From an uncultured Clostridia bacterium (GTDB lineage Bacteria > Bacillota > Clostridia > Oscillospirales > Acutalibacteraceae), in contig CAMHNT010000048.1 of assembly GCA_946186535.1 (NCBI GenBank), positions 1 to 11,785 on the forward strand: 11,785 nt of DNA, given 5' to 3'. The notes beneath the pieces were generated by a model. It was not told where the DNA came from and searched no databases. It worked only from the letters and a program-made list of their open reading frames with translations. Shown piece by piece: positions 6,717-11,785 of the stretch; position 1 is the first letter of the stretch; each line of letters starts with the position of its first letter. The translations under genes were made by a program, and so were the position numbers.

Positions 6717-7628
6717 ATGTATGATACAATAATAATCGGAAGCGGCTCGGCAGGCTTGTCGGCTGCCGTTTATGCAAAGCGTGCACAGTTGAACGCTGTT
6801 GTTATAGAAAAGGAATATATGGGCACAGGTCAGATCGCCGTAAGCGAGCGTGTTGACAACTATCTCGGTCTTTACGGCGAAAGCGGCTTTGATCTGGGCG
6901 AAAAATTCCGTCAACATGCGGAAGCATTGGGAGCGGAATTCGTCGAGGGAGAGGTTACTGCTATTGAAAAAAGCGGCATCGGCTATAAAATTATCCTCTC
7001 CGACGAAAGGACGTTTGAAACAAAAACCGTTGTTTTTGCGGCAGGCGCAAGACCCAGAACTCTCGACATCAAGGGAGAGGACGAATTTTCGGGAAAGGGA
7101 GTTTCCTATTGTGCCGTTTGTGACGGAGCTTTCTATAAAAACAAAATCACCGCTGTAATCGGCGGAGGCGACACAGCTCTTGAGGATGCACTGTTTCTTT
7201 CGAAAATATGTGAAACGGTTTATCTGATACACAGGCGAAACGAGTTCCGAGCAAACAAGACTCTGCAAAATGCCGTGAGAAGCAAGGAAAATATCAGACT
7301 TGTTCTGAATGCAAAGCCTTTTGAAATTCTCGGTGACGGCAAGGTCAGCGGAATTAAAATTAGTCAGGACGGAGAGGAGAAATTTATCGAGCTGAACGGT
7401 ATTTTTACCGCAGTCGGTACGGTACCTAATTCATCTGCATTAAATGGTGTTGCCGAACTTGACGAGAGAGGTTATGTTATCGCGGATGAAACAGGAGTAA
7501 CTTCGGCAAAAGGAATTTTCGCAGCAGGCGATGTCAGAACAAAACAGCTCAGACAGGTTTCAACGGCAGTTGCCGACGGAGCAAACTGCATTTACTCGGC
7601 GGAAAGATACATTTCCGAATCTGAATAA
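6717..7628 (+). CDS. trxB: Thioredoxin reductase (NADPH, FAD-dependent)
   Basis: A two-domain low-molecular-weight thioredoxin reductase that passes electrons from NADPH via FAD to an active-site disulfide and on to thioredoxin. It has 303 residues, slightly short but complete. FAD-binding IIIGSGSAGLSAAVYAKRA (residues 5-23) begins the protein. The redox site is CAVC (Cys132, Cys135) followed by DGAFY. NADPH binding is indicated by VIGGGDTALEDALFL (147-161) and HRRNEFRA (172-179); these motifs argue against the ferredoxin- or flavin-dependent clostridial relatives that lack them. The C-terminal GIFAAGDV (266-273) and RQVSTAVADGA complete the FAD site. No thioredoxin gene is adjacent. The gene stands alone, between two inverted copies of a repeat, with its own ribosome binding site and terminator. 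Confidence 0.93.
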   Translation: MYDTIIIGSGSAGLSAAVYAKRAQLNAVVIEKEYMGTGQIAVSERVDNYLGLYGESGFDLGEKFRQHAEALGAEFVEGEVTAIEKSGIGYKIILSDERTFETKTVVFAAGARPRTLDIKGEDEFSGKGVSYCAVCDGAFYKNKITAVIGGGDTALEDALFLSKICETVYLIHRRNEFRANKTLQNAVRSKENIRLVLNAKPFEILGDGKVSGIKISQDGEEKFIELNGIFTAVGTVPNSSALNGVAELDERGYVIADETGVTSAKGIFAAGDVRTKQLRQVSTAVADGANCIYSAERYISESE

Positions 7629-7681
7629 AATGACATCACCGCAGTATTCAGGAAAATCCCTGATACTGCGGTGATGTCATT
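7629..7681. terminator. Strong hairpin terminator after trxB, probably bidirectional
   Basis: The stem begins right after the trxB stop. A perfect 19-bp stem (7629-7647 with 7663-7681) continues past a one-base bulge (T7648) as 4 more pairs (CAGG 7649-7652 with CCTG 7659-7662), closing a 6-nt loop. On the + strand it is followed by an AT-rich stretch with short T runs. On the minus strand the stem is followed by TTTTATT, which suits termination of leftward transcription. Its position between convergent trxB and metK fits a two-way role. Confidence 0.8.
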
Positions 7682-7713
7682 ATTAAATTATTATTATCTA
7701 CAGAATAAAGGAT

Positions 7714-7809
7714 AGCGAAGCCGGTTAAAGCTTTTGCGTCGCTTTTTTCAAAAAGCGGACGGTTTCCAAAGGCAGAGCCTTTGGTGGTTTTTAAGGGCAA
7801 AGCCTTTAA
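7714..7809 (-). repeat. Tandem-hairpin intergenic repeat, copy B (inverted relative to copy A)
   Basis: Read on the minus strand this has the same order as copy A: hairpin 1 (7809-7791; arms with one G-T wobble, 3-nt loop), a 6-nt spacer, hairpin 2 (7784-7766; perfect 8-bp arms, 3-nt loop), AAACCG, an A/T-rich hairpin (around 7741-7757) and the terminal block AGCCGAAGC-type end (reverse complement of 7714-7724, identical to 6626-6636). It is ~25 nt shorter than copy A because the module corresponding to 6567-6598 is mostly absent. It lies between the trxB terminator and the metK end. Confidence 0.8.
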
Positions 7810-7837
7810 AAATATATTTCATGTTCAAAATTATTAT

Positions 7838-7880
7838 ATTTTGGCTCTTTGGAAAATGTGTTCATGCCATTCCCCAAAAT
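7838..7880 (-). terminator. Weak candidate terminator of metK
   Basis: Just past the metK stop on the minus strand, ATTTTGG (reverse complement of 7874-7880) can pair with CCAAAAT (reverse complement of 7838-7844). An inner imperfect stem forms from GGAATG and CATTTTCC. The downstream sequence is AT-rich but has no solid T run. Copy B and the 7629-7681 hairpin lie further along and could stop transcription instead. Confidence 0.3.
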
Positions 7881-7890
7881 TTAAATTTAT

Positions 7891-9072
7891 TTACAAAACA
7901 GCCTTTTTAAGATCTTCAACCTTATTGAGCTTCTCCCACTCAACGTCAAGATCCTCTCTACCTATGTGACCATAGCTTGCGAGCTGTCTGTAGATCGGTC
8001 TCTGAAGCTTGAGGTTTCTGATGATAGCGCTCGGGCGGAGATCGAATACCTTGTTTACAGCCTCGGAGAGCTTCTCGTCGCTCACCGTTCCTGTGCCGAA
8101 TGTGTCGACCATGACAGAAACAGGCTTCGCAACGCCGATAGCATAAGCAAGCTGAACCTCGCATTTCTCAGCAAGTCCTGCACCTACAATGTTTTTAGCA
8201 ACGTGTCTTGCCGCATAAGCAGCACTTCTGTCAACCTTTGTCGGATCCTTTCCGCTGAAAGCACCGCCGCCGTGACGTGAATATCCGCCGTAAGTATCAA
8301 CGATGATCTTTCTTCCCGTAAGTCCGCTGTCACCGACAGGACCGCCGATAACAAATCTTCCTGTTGGGTTGATGAAATACTTTGTGTTCTCATCGAGAAG
8401 CTCTTCAGGAATAATCGGCTTTATTACGTTTTCAATGAGATCGCCTCTGATCTGCTGAAGAGTAACGTAAGGGTCGTGCTGTGTTGAAATAACGATAGTA
8501 TCGATTCTTACAACCTTGTTGCCGTCATATTCAACCGTAACCTGGGTTTTTCCGTCCGGTCTGAGGTAGGAGAGAGTACCGTCTTTTCTGACTTTTGTAA
8601 GCTGCTTCGCAAGCTTGTGAGCAAGAGAAATAGGCATAGGCATAAGTTCGGGAGTTTCATTGCATGCAAAGCCGAACATCATACCCTGGTCTCCTGCGCC
8701 GATCTGATTGTCGCCGTCGCTTTCTCCGTCCTTAAGCTCGTAGCTCTCGTTAACGCCCATAGCAATGTCGGGGGACTGGTTGTCAATCGAAGTGAGAACT
8801 GCACAGGTGTTTCCGTCAAAGCCGCATTCGGGCTTGTCATATCCTATGCTGTTGATTACGTCGCGTGCTATCGTATTGATGTCAACGTAGCATTCCGTCG
8901 ATATCTCTCCCATAACGTGAACCATACCTGTTGTCGCAGTAACCTCGCAAGCGACATGAGCCTTGCTGTCCTGCTTTAAAATTTCATCGAGAATAGCGTC
9001 CGAAATCTGGTCGCAGACCTTGTCCGGATGACCTTCTGTAACGGATTCCGATGTGAATAATTTTCTTGCCAT
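7891..9072 (-). CDS. metK: S-adenosylmethionine synthetase (methionine adenosyltransferase)
   Basis: Makes SAM from methionine and ATP in the cytosol. The 393-residue length is typical. Family landmarks: FTSESVTEGHPDKVCDQISD (residues 6-25, including the ATP-contacting His15 and metal-binding Asp17), the signature hexapeptide GAGDQG (125-130), a second metal/phosphate region GGGAFSGKDPTKVDRSAAY (268-286, with Lys275 and Asp276) and a conserved C-terminal block near GHIGRED (368-374). The ATG has AAAGGA about 10 nt upstream. It is a single-gene unit with a consensus promoter and a long structured leader. Its product is the methyl donor for the CobA domain encoded in the window, though that link is metabolic and not an operon. 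Confidence 0.97.
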   Translation of the reverse strand: MARKLFTSESVTEGHPDKVCDQISDAILDEILKQDSKAHVACEVTATTGMVHVMGEISTECYVDINTIARDVINSIGYDKPECGFDGNTCAVLTSIDNQSPDIAMGVNESYELKDGESDGDNQIGAGDQGMMFGFACNETPELMPMPISLAHKLAKQLTKVRKDGTLSYLRPDGKTQVTVEYDGNKVVRIDTIVISTQHDPYVTLQQIRGDLIENVIKPIIPEELLDENTKYFINPTGRFVIGGPVGDSGLTGRKIIVDTYGGYSRHGGGAFSGKDPTKVDRSAAYAARHVAKNIVGAGLAEKCEVQLAYAIGVAKPVSVMVDTFGTGTVSDEKLSEAVNKVFDLRPSAIIRNLKLQRPIYRQLASYGHIGREDLDVEWEKLNKVEDLKKAVL

Positions 9073-9270
9073 TTCTTTTCAATCCTTTCTTTCTGCCCGA
9101 TATCTGATCCCAATATGGGGATTTTACATCCCGGGCTTTTTCTATCATGTTCATTGTACTTTTCAGACGACCATAAATAAGATTTTTCAGCACAGCAAAT
9201 TAACCGATTTAATGGCTTATTATCAGGAAAGTACATAACCGTTTCTATAATACGAGCTAATAAAAAACTC
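9073..9270 (-). ncRNA. Structured 5' leader of metK, possible cis-regulatory RNA
   Basis: The predicted transcript start (about 9270) leaves ~198 nt before the metK ATG. Two structured parts are visible, given here in + coordinates. Part one: 9228-9234 pairs with 9156-9162 (7 bp), enclosing 9216-9221 with 9176-9181 (6 bp) and 9209-9213 with 9199-9203 (5 bp). Part two, close to the ribosome binding site: 9132-9136 pairs with 9095-9099 (GCCCG/CGGGC), and a central AUCCC (9118-9122) can pair with GGGAU on either side (9128-9132 or 9107-9111). The AAAGGA site (9083-9088) lies just after. I do not see the conserved elements of the SAM-I riboswitch and cannot match it to another SAM class. Regulation is inferred from leader length, alternative pairing and gene identity. 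Confidence 0.45.
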
Positions 9271-9276
9271 TATTAC

Positions 9277-9304
9277 ATTATAACATATATGCGAAAAATG
9301 TCAA
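9277..9304 (-). promoter_or_regulatory. metK promoter
   Basis: On the minus strand, a perfect TTGACA (9299-9304) and a perfect TATAAT (9277-9282) are 16 bp apart. This is the strongest promoter in the window and starts shortly after the tadA terminator, so metK is transcribed independently. The start site would be near 9270. Confidence 0.85.
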
Positions 9305-9330
9305 TAAATCTGAGTGCTTTGAATATAGAA

Positions 9331-9367
9331 AAAATCCCGAACTTTTTCATGTATAGTTCGGGATTTT
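9331..9367 (-). terminator. Terminator of the CPBP-tadA unit, overlapping the tadA 3' end
   Basis: A perfect 13-bp stem (9355-9367 with 9331-9343) closes an 11-nt loop. On the minus strand it ends in a run of T. The first arm encodes the last residues of TadA and the stop codon (9347-9349) lies in the loop. It separates tadA from the metK promoter. Confidence 0.85.
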
Positions 9368-9856
9368 GTGTTGTCTGTTTTTTAGTTTTGCTCTAAGTTC
9401 TCTGAAAAAGCTTGTCAGAAGTTCCGAACACTCGGCTTCAAGAACACCGCCTATTATTTCTGCTTTGTGGTTATAAGGATATTCGAAGAGATTTATGATA
9501 CTTCCGCATGAGCCTGCCTTTTTGTCGTAAGCTCCGAAAATGACCTTAGGTATCCTTGCATTAATGACAGCTCCCGTACACATCGGACACGGTTCAAGAG
9601 TGACATAAAGTTCACACTGCCATAGTCTCCAACCTCCGAGAATTTCGCATGCCTTGTCTATTGCGTCAAGCTCGGCATGATAAAGTGCGTTTTTTCCGAT
9701 CTCACGTCGGTTGAAGGCGGTAGAGACAACTTCATCACCCTTCACGATGACAGCTCCGACGGGAACCTCGCCTATCCGATAAGCGATTTCTGCTTGTTCA
9801 AGCGCAATCCTCATGAAGTGCTCGTAACGCTCGTCAATGTCATTAAATTTTGCCAT
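9347..9856 (-). CDS. tadA: tRNA-specific adenosine deaminase
   Basis: Deaminates A34 to inosine in the anticodon of tRNA-Arg(ACG), letting one tRNA read several Arg codons; usually essential in bacteria. It has 169 residues, typical. The zinc and catalytic motifs are HAE (His60, Glu62) in YHAELDAI and PCPMC (Cys90, Cys93) in TLEPCPMCTGAVINARI. The N-terminal GEVPVGAVIV (29-38) and central NRREIGKNALYHAE fit TadA better than cytidine or guanine deaminases. The ATG lies 1 nt after the stop of the CPBP gene and has no recognisable Shine-Dalgarno sequence, so translation probably depends on coupling to the upstream gene. The 3' end is shared with the terminator. Confidence 0.93.
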   Translation of the reverse strand: MAKFNDIDERYEHFMRIALEQAEIAYRIGEVPVGAVIVKGDEVVSTAFNRREIGKNALYHAELDAIDKACEILGGWRLWQCELYVTLEPCPMCTGAVINARIPKVIFGAYDKKAGSCGSIINLFEYPYNHKAEIIGGVLEAECSELLTSFFRELRAKLKNRQHKIPNYT

Positions 9857-9857
9857 G

Positions 9858-11444
9858 TCAAAGTATCGTCAGTACAGCAAGCGACATCAAGCAAAGTATT
9901 ATCGTGCTTGCAATAATCGTTCCGGTAGAGAAGAATGCCTTCAGCTTCTCTACGCCTGTGAGATAGGATTTTGTACCCTTGATTTCAAAAAAATCCTTAT
10001 GTTTTTTAGCCAGATAATAAGAAGCCGCAAAACCGATTACAATTAATACTACCATAAATCCGAATTCGATAGCCATACTGTAGGTTTCGGGAACAAGCTC
10101 GCCAAGAGTCGTAACGATTACGGCATAGAAGTTGTTTCCGAAGTGAATGAGGATTCCTGGGAGCATTGAATTTGTTTTTACTCTTACATATCCCAGAACA
10201 AGACCTACTATGAAAGCAAACGGTATCTGAACAAGATTTCCGTGAAGCATACCGAAAAGGAATGCGCTCGCAAATACAGCAAGCATATCATCGTGCTTTT
10301 TGAGTACTCCGACAACAAGTCCTCTGTAAGCAAATTCCTCAACAAGCGCAGGGACAAGCGCAGTGCAGATAGAATTCATTATGATATCGAAAACCCCGGT
10401 CGCCGTGTTGCTCTCCATTCCTTCATAGATATCTATTCCGAACAGCCCGAAATTTATTCCGAGCAGAGCCGACATTATCTGTGCAACCATACAGAGCGAC
10501 AAGCCGCAAAGAACGATTGCCGTAAGCTTTTTTCCCTCTATCTTGCTGAAAGGCATGAGGTCGTTGAGCTTATGCTTTGAAATTTTTGCTATTATCAGTG
10601 TAGGCAAAAATATCGACAGAAGAGACGTAAGCCCCTCATAAAGATAGAAGCCCGCAGGGGTAAAGCCTACGTAGGGGTCGCTTATTTCGGGCATTCTCTC
10701 AACAATTCCGCACAAAAAACCAACAAGCTCAATGATAACGGCGACTATCGCCATTGTTATAAATATCGTTATCGTCAAGGCACCTGTGGTTGAAGAGTCC
10801 TTTTTTATGGCTTTTTTCTCAAGCTCCTTAGGGCTTGGCTGATAGAAAAACGGCTGATAATTGTTAGTTGCACCTGCATAGGCAGGCTGAGGTGAATAGC
10901 CGTACCTGTTTCGAGCTGGTGGATAGGAGTAGCTTGTCGATTCGCCCTGGTATCTGTTTTCCTGTGAACGATACCCATTCTGTGGATAGCTGCTGTATGA
11001 AGCCGGAGTTTGATTATTCCGCTGATATGCGTAGCCGTTTCCGGAATAATTATTTTCCGTATTTGAAGTATGGTTAACGGCAGCTGAATTCTGAGTGTTT
11101 GGATAAGTTTTCCGACCAACGTAGTTTGTATCCTGATTTGCCTCAGAACACGATGTACTTGGATAAGCAGAAAATGTACTTTTTATGTTTTTTTGTTCCG
11201 CACTATGAATTTCACCGGAAGAATAATCAGCAGGAGCAACAGAGGCGTCAAAGTTGAGAGAACCCAAAGATGAAACAGGCTGATTTCTTCGAATAGTCGG
11301 GTAATTAAATTCACGGGTGCCGTCTGTCTTTTCCGAGCTTAAATACACTTCTTCCTCAGCAATGACATTATTGTCTTTGTGCTCGGAAACAGTCACGTTG
11401 TCCTGCCCGGAGCCGATGTTATTATATTGTAAATTTTCGTCCAC
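9858..11444 (-). CDS. CPBP-family intramembrane metalloprotease with long low-complexity N-terminal tail
   Basis: A 528-residue membrane protein of the CPBP (Abi/Rce1-like) family of glutamate-type intramembrane proteases. The C-terminal domain (~220-528) has about eight hydrophobic segments and the three family motifs: EEFAYR (Glu369, Glu370, Arg374), FGMLH (Phe397, His401) and HFGNN (His434, Asn437/438). All catalytic residues are present, so it should be active; the substrate is unknown. Residues ~1-218 are hydrophilic, and from ~105 to 205 they are rich in Tyr, Asn, Gln, Ser and Pro. There is no signal peptide before the first membrane segment (~221-247), so the tail is probably cytosolic and disordered. 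A Lys-rich stretch (206-216) precedes the membrane, consistent with positive-inside topology. The start is GTG 11444, with AAAGGAGA upstream at 8 nt. It is probably cotranscribed with tadA. Members are linked to CAAX-type processing, bacteriocin immunity or peptide maturation, but nothing nearby indicates a role. Confidence 0.85.
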   Translation of the reverse strand: MDENLQYNNIGSGQDNVTVSEHKDNNVIAEEEVYLSSEKTDGTREFNYPTIRRNQPVSSLGSLNFDASVAPADYSSGEIHSAEQKNIKSTFSAYPSTSCSEANQDTNYVGRKTYPNTQNSAAVNHTSNTENNYSGNGYAYQRNNQTPASYSSYPQNGYRSQENRYQGESTSYSYPPARNRYGYSPQPAYAGATNNYQPFFYQPSPKELEKKAIKKDSSTTGALTITIFITMAIVAVIIELVGFLCGIVERMPEISDPYVGFTPAGFYLYEGLTSLLSIFLPTLIIAKISKHKLNDLMPFSKIEGKKLTAIVLCGLSLCMVAQIMSALLGINFGLFGIDIYEGMESNTATGVFDIIMNSICTALVPALVEEFAYRGLVVGVLKKHDDMLAVFASAFLFGMLHGNLVQIPFAFIVGLVLGYVRVKTNSMLPGILIHFGNNFYAVIVTTLGELVPETYSMAIEFGFMVVLIVIGFAASYYLAKKHKDFFEIKGTKSYLTGVEKLKAFFSTGTIIASTIILCLMSLAVLTIL

Positions 11445-11785
11445 TTAAACATCTCCTTTTCATGGATGTGAAACGGAACTGTCCGAGAATAGTTTTTATT
11501 ATTCGGATAATTCCTAAAAAAATATAACTAATAATTATTATACAATTTTTTCACGGATAATACAAGAAAACATTTTGTAAACTTATGCCGCTATTTTCTG
11601 TAAAGCTTTTTTGAATAAATATCGTGCTGTATCGGAAATAGAGAGTCTTAAACAGTATCTATATATTTATCTGTAAATTTATTGATAGATAATACGTATA
11701 GTTTATCGAGATATAAAACTACGTGAACGTTTTTGAGTTTGTAGGAATTTTTAATGAAATAACTTTTTGGAATAAAATTTAAATA
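11445..11785. other. AT-rich intergenic region at the right edge
   Basis: These 341 bases hold no convincing coding sequence on either strand. They contain the CPBP ribosome binding site and candidate promoter, and an imperfect inverted repeat at 11694-11724. The arms are 11694-11704 and 11716-11724, forming 9 pairs with a 2-base bulge and an 11-nt loop. ATTATCCG occurs twice on the minus strand (11503-11510 and 11554-11561). I see no RNA gene or mobile element here. Confidence 0.6.
11537..11565 (-). promoter_or_regulatory. Candidate promoter of the CPBP-tadA unit
   Basis: On the minus strand there is a perfect TATAAT (11537-11542). Seventeen bp upstream is TTGTAT (11560-11565), which matches only TTG of the -35 consensus. 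Start would be near 11530, leaving a ~85-nt leader that can form an imperfect hairpin (11483-11506). Because the region is AT-rich, chance -10 matches are common. Confidence 0.45.

Noticed and set aside
6687..7268. A 193-codon open frame antisense to trxB.
   Set aside because: It is the complement of a conserved coding region, lacks a ribosome binding site, and long antisense frames are common with this codon use.
6516..7809. Composite transposon carrying trxB.
   Set aside because: There is no transposase, no recognisable target-site duplication, and trxB looks like an ordinary resident gene. The flanking elements are short hairpin repeats rather than insertion sequences.
8617..8979. Open frames antisense to metK.
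   Set aside because: They are shadows of the highly conserved metK coding strand, with no start signals or recognisable domains.
8984..9193. A 69-codon open frame in the metK leader running into metK, which could be an upstream regulatory ORF.
   Set aside because: It needs a GTG start with no Shine-Dalgarno, much of it overlaps metK in another frame, and its composition looks like translated leader RNA.
9073..9270. SAM-I (S-box) riboswitch before metK.
   Set aside because: I cannot find the conserved core or the kink-turn-bearing four-helix arrangement, and no intrinsic terminator lies before the ATG. The leader is reported only as an unassigned structured RNA.
11445..11785. A small RNA gene or tRNA in the right flank.
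   Set aside because: No cloverleaf, strong promoter-terminator pair or conserved RNA motif is visible; the sequence is simply AT-rich.

Overview
The base composition, strong AGGAGG-type ribosome binding sites, sigma-A-type promoters, ATGA gene overlaps and protein sequences suggest a low-to-moderate-GC Firmicute of the class Clostridia, probably a Ruminococcus/Oscillospiraceae relative. This placement is inferred from protein character and operon layout; no database search was possible. The window looks chromosomal. Nothing in it resembles a transposase, integrase, phage gene, CRISPR array, rRNA or tRNA.

Left part (about 80-6500, + strand): a compact six-gene tetrapyrrole operon, hemA - precorrin-2 dehydrogenase (sirC/CysG-N type) - hemC - cobA/hemD fusion - hemB - hemL. 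It has a good promoter at 82-110. hemC, cobA/hemD, hemB and hemL each overlap the preceding gene by 4-32 nt. The enzymes take glutamyl-tRNA to 5-aminolevulinate (HemA, HemL), then to porphobilinogen (HemB), hydroxymethylbilane (HemC) and uroporphyrinogen III (HemD domain). The CobA domain methylates this to precorrin-2, and the second gene oxidises precorrin-2 to sirohydrochlorin. No hemE or later heme gene is present, so the locus points to siroheme and/or cobalamin rather than protoheme.

Middle (6473-7890): an NADPH-type thioredoxin reductase gene (trxB, + strand), followed by a very strong hairpin terminator. trxB lies between two inverted copies of a ~100-120 nt non-coding repeat made of two tandem short-loop hairpins and a tail (6516-6636 and 7714-7809). 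A fragment at the left edge of the window (1-60) shares one module with the first copy.

Right part (7891-11785, - strand): metK (S-adenosylmethionine synthetase) has a consensus promoter and a structured ~200-nt leader that matches no SAM riboswitch I recognise. Upstream of it lies a two-gene unit, a CPBP-family intramembrane protease with a long Tyr/Asn/Gln/Ser-rich N-terminal tail followed by tadA (tRNA adenosine deaminase). That unit ends in a terminator whose first arm lies within the tadA coding sequence. The last ~340 bases are AT-rich and hold only a candidate promoter and an imperfect inverted repeat.

I see no clear new multi-gene system. The items most worth following up are the tandem-hairpin repeat family, the metK leader RNA, and the disordered tail on the intramembrane protease.
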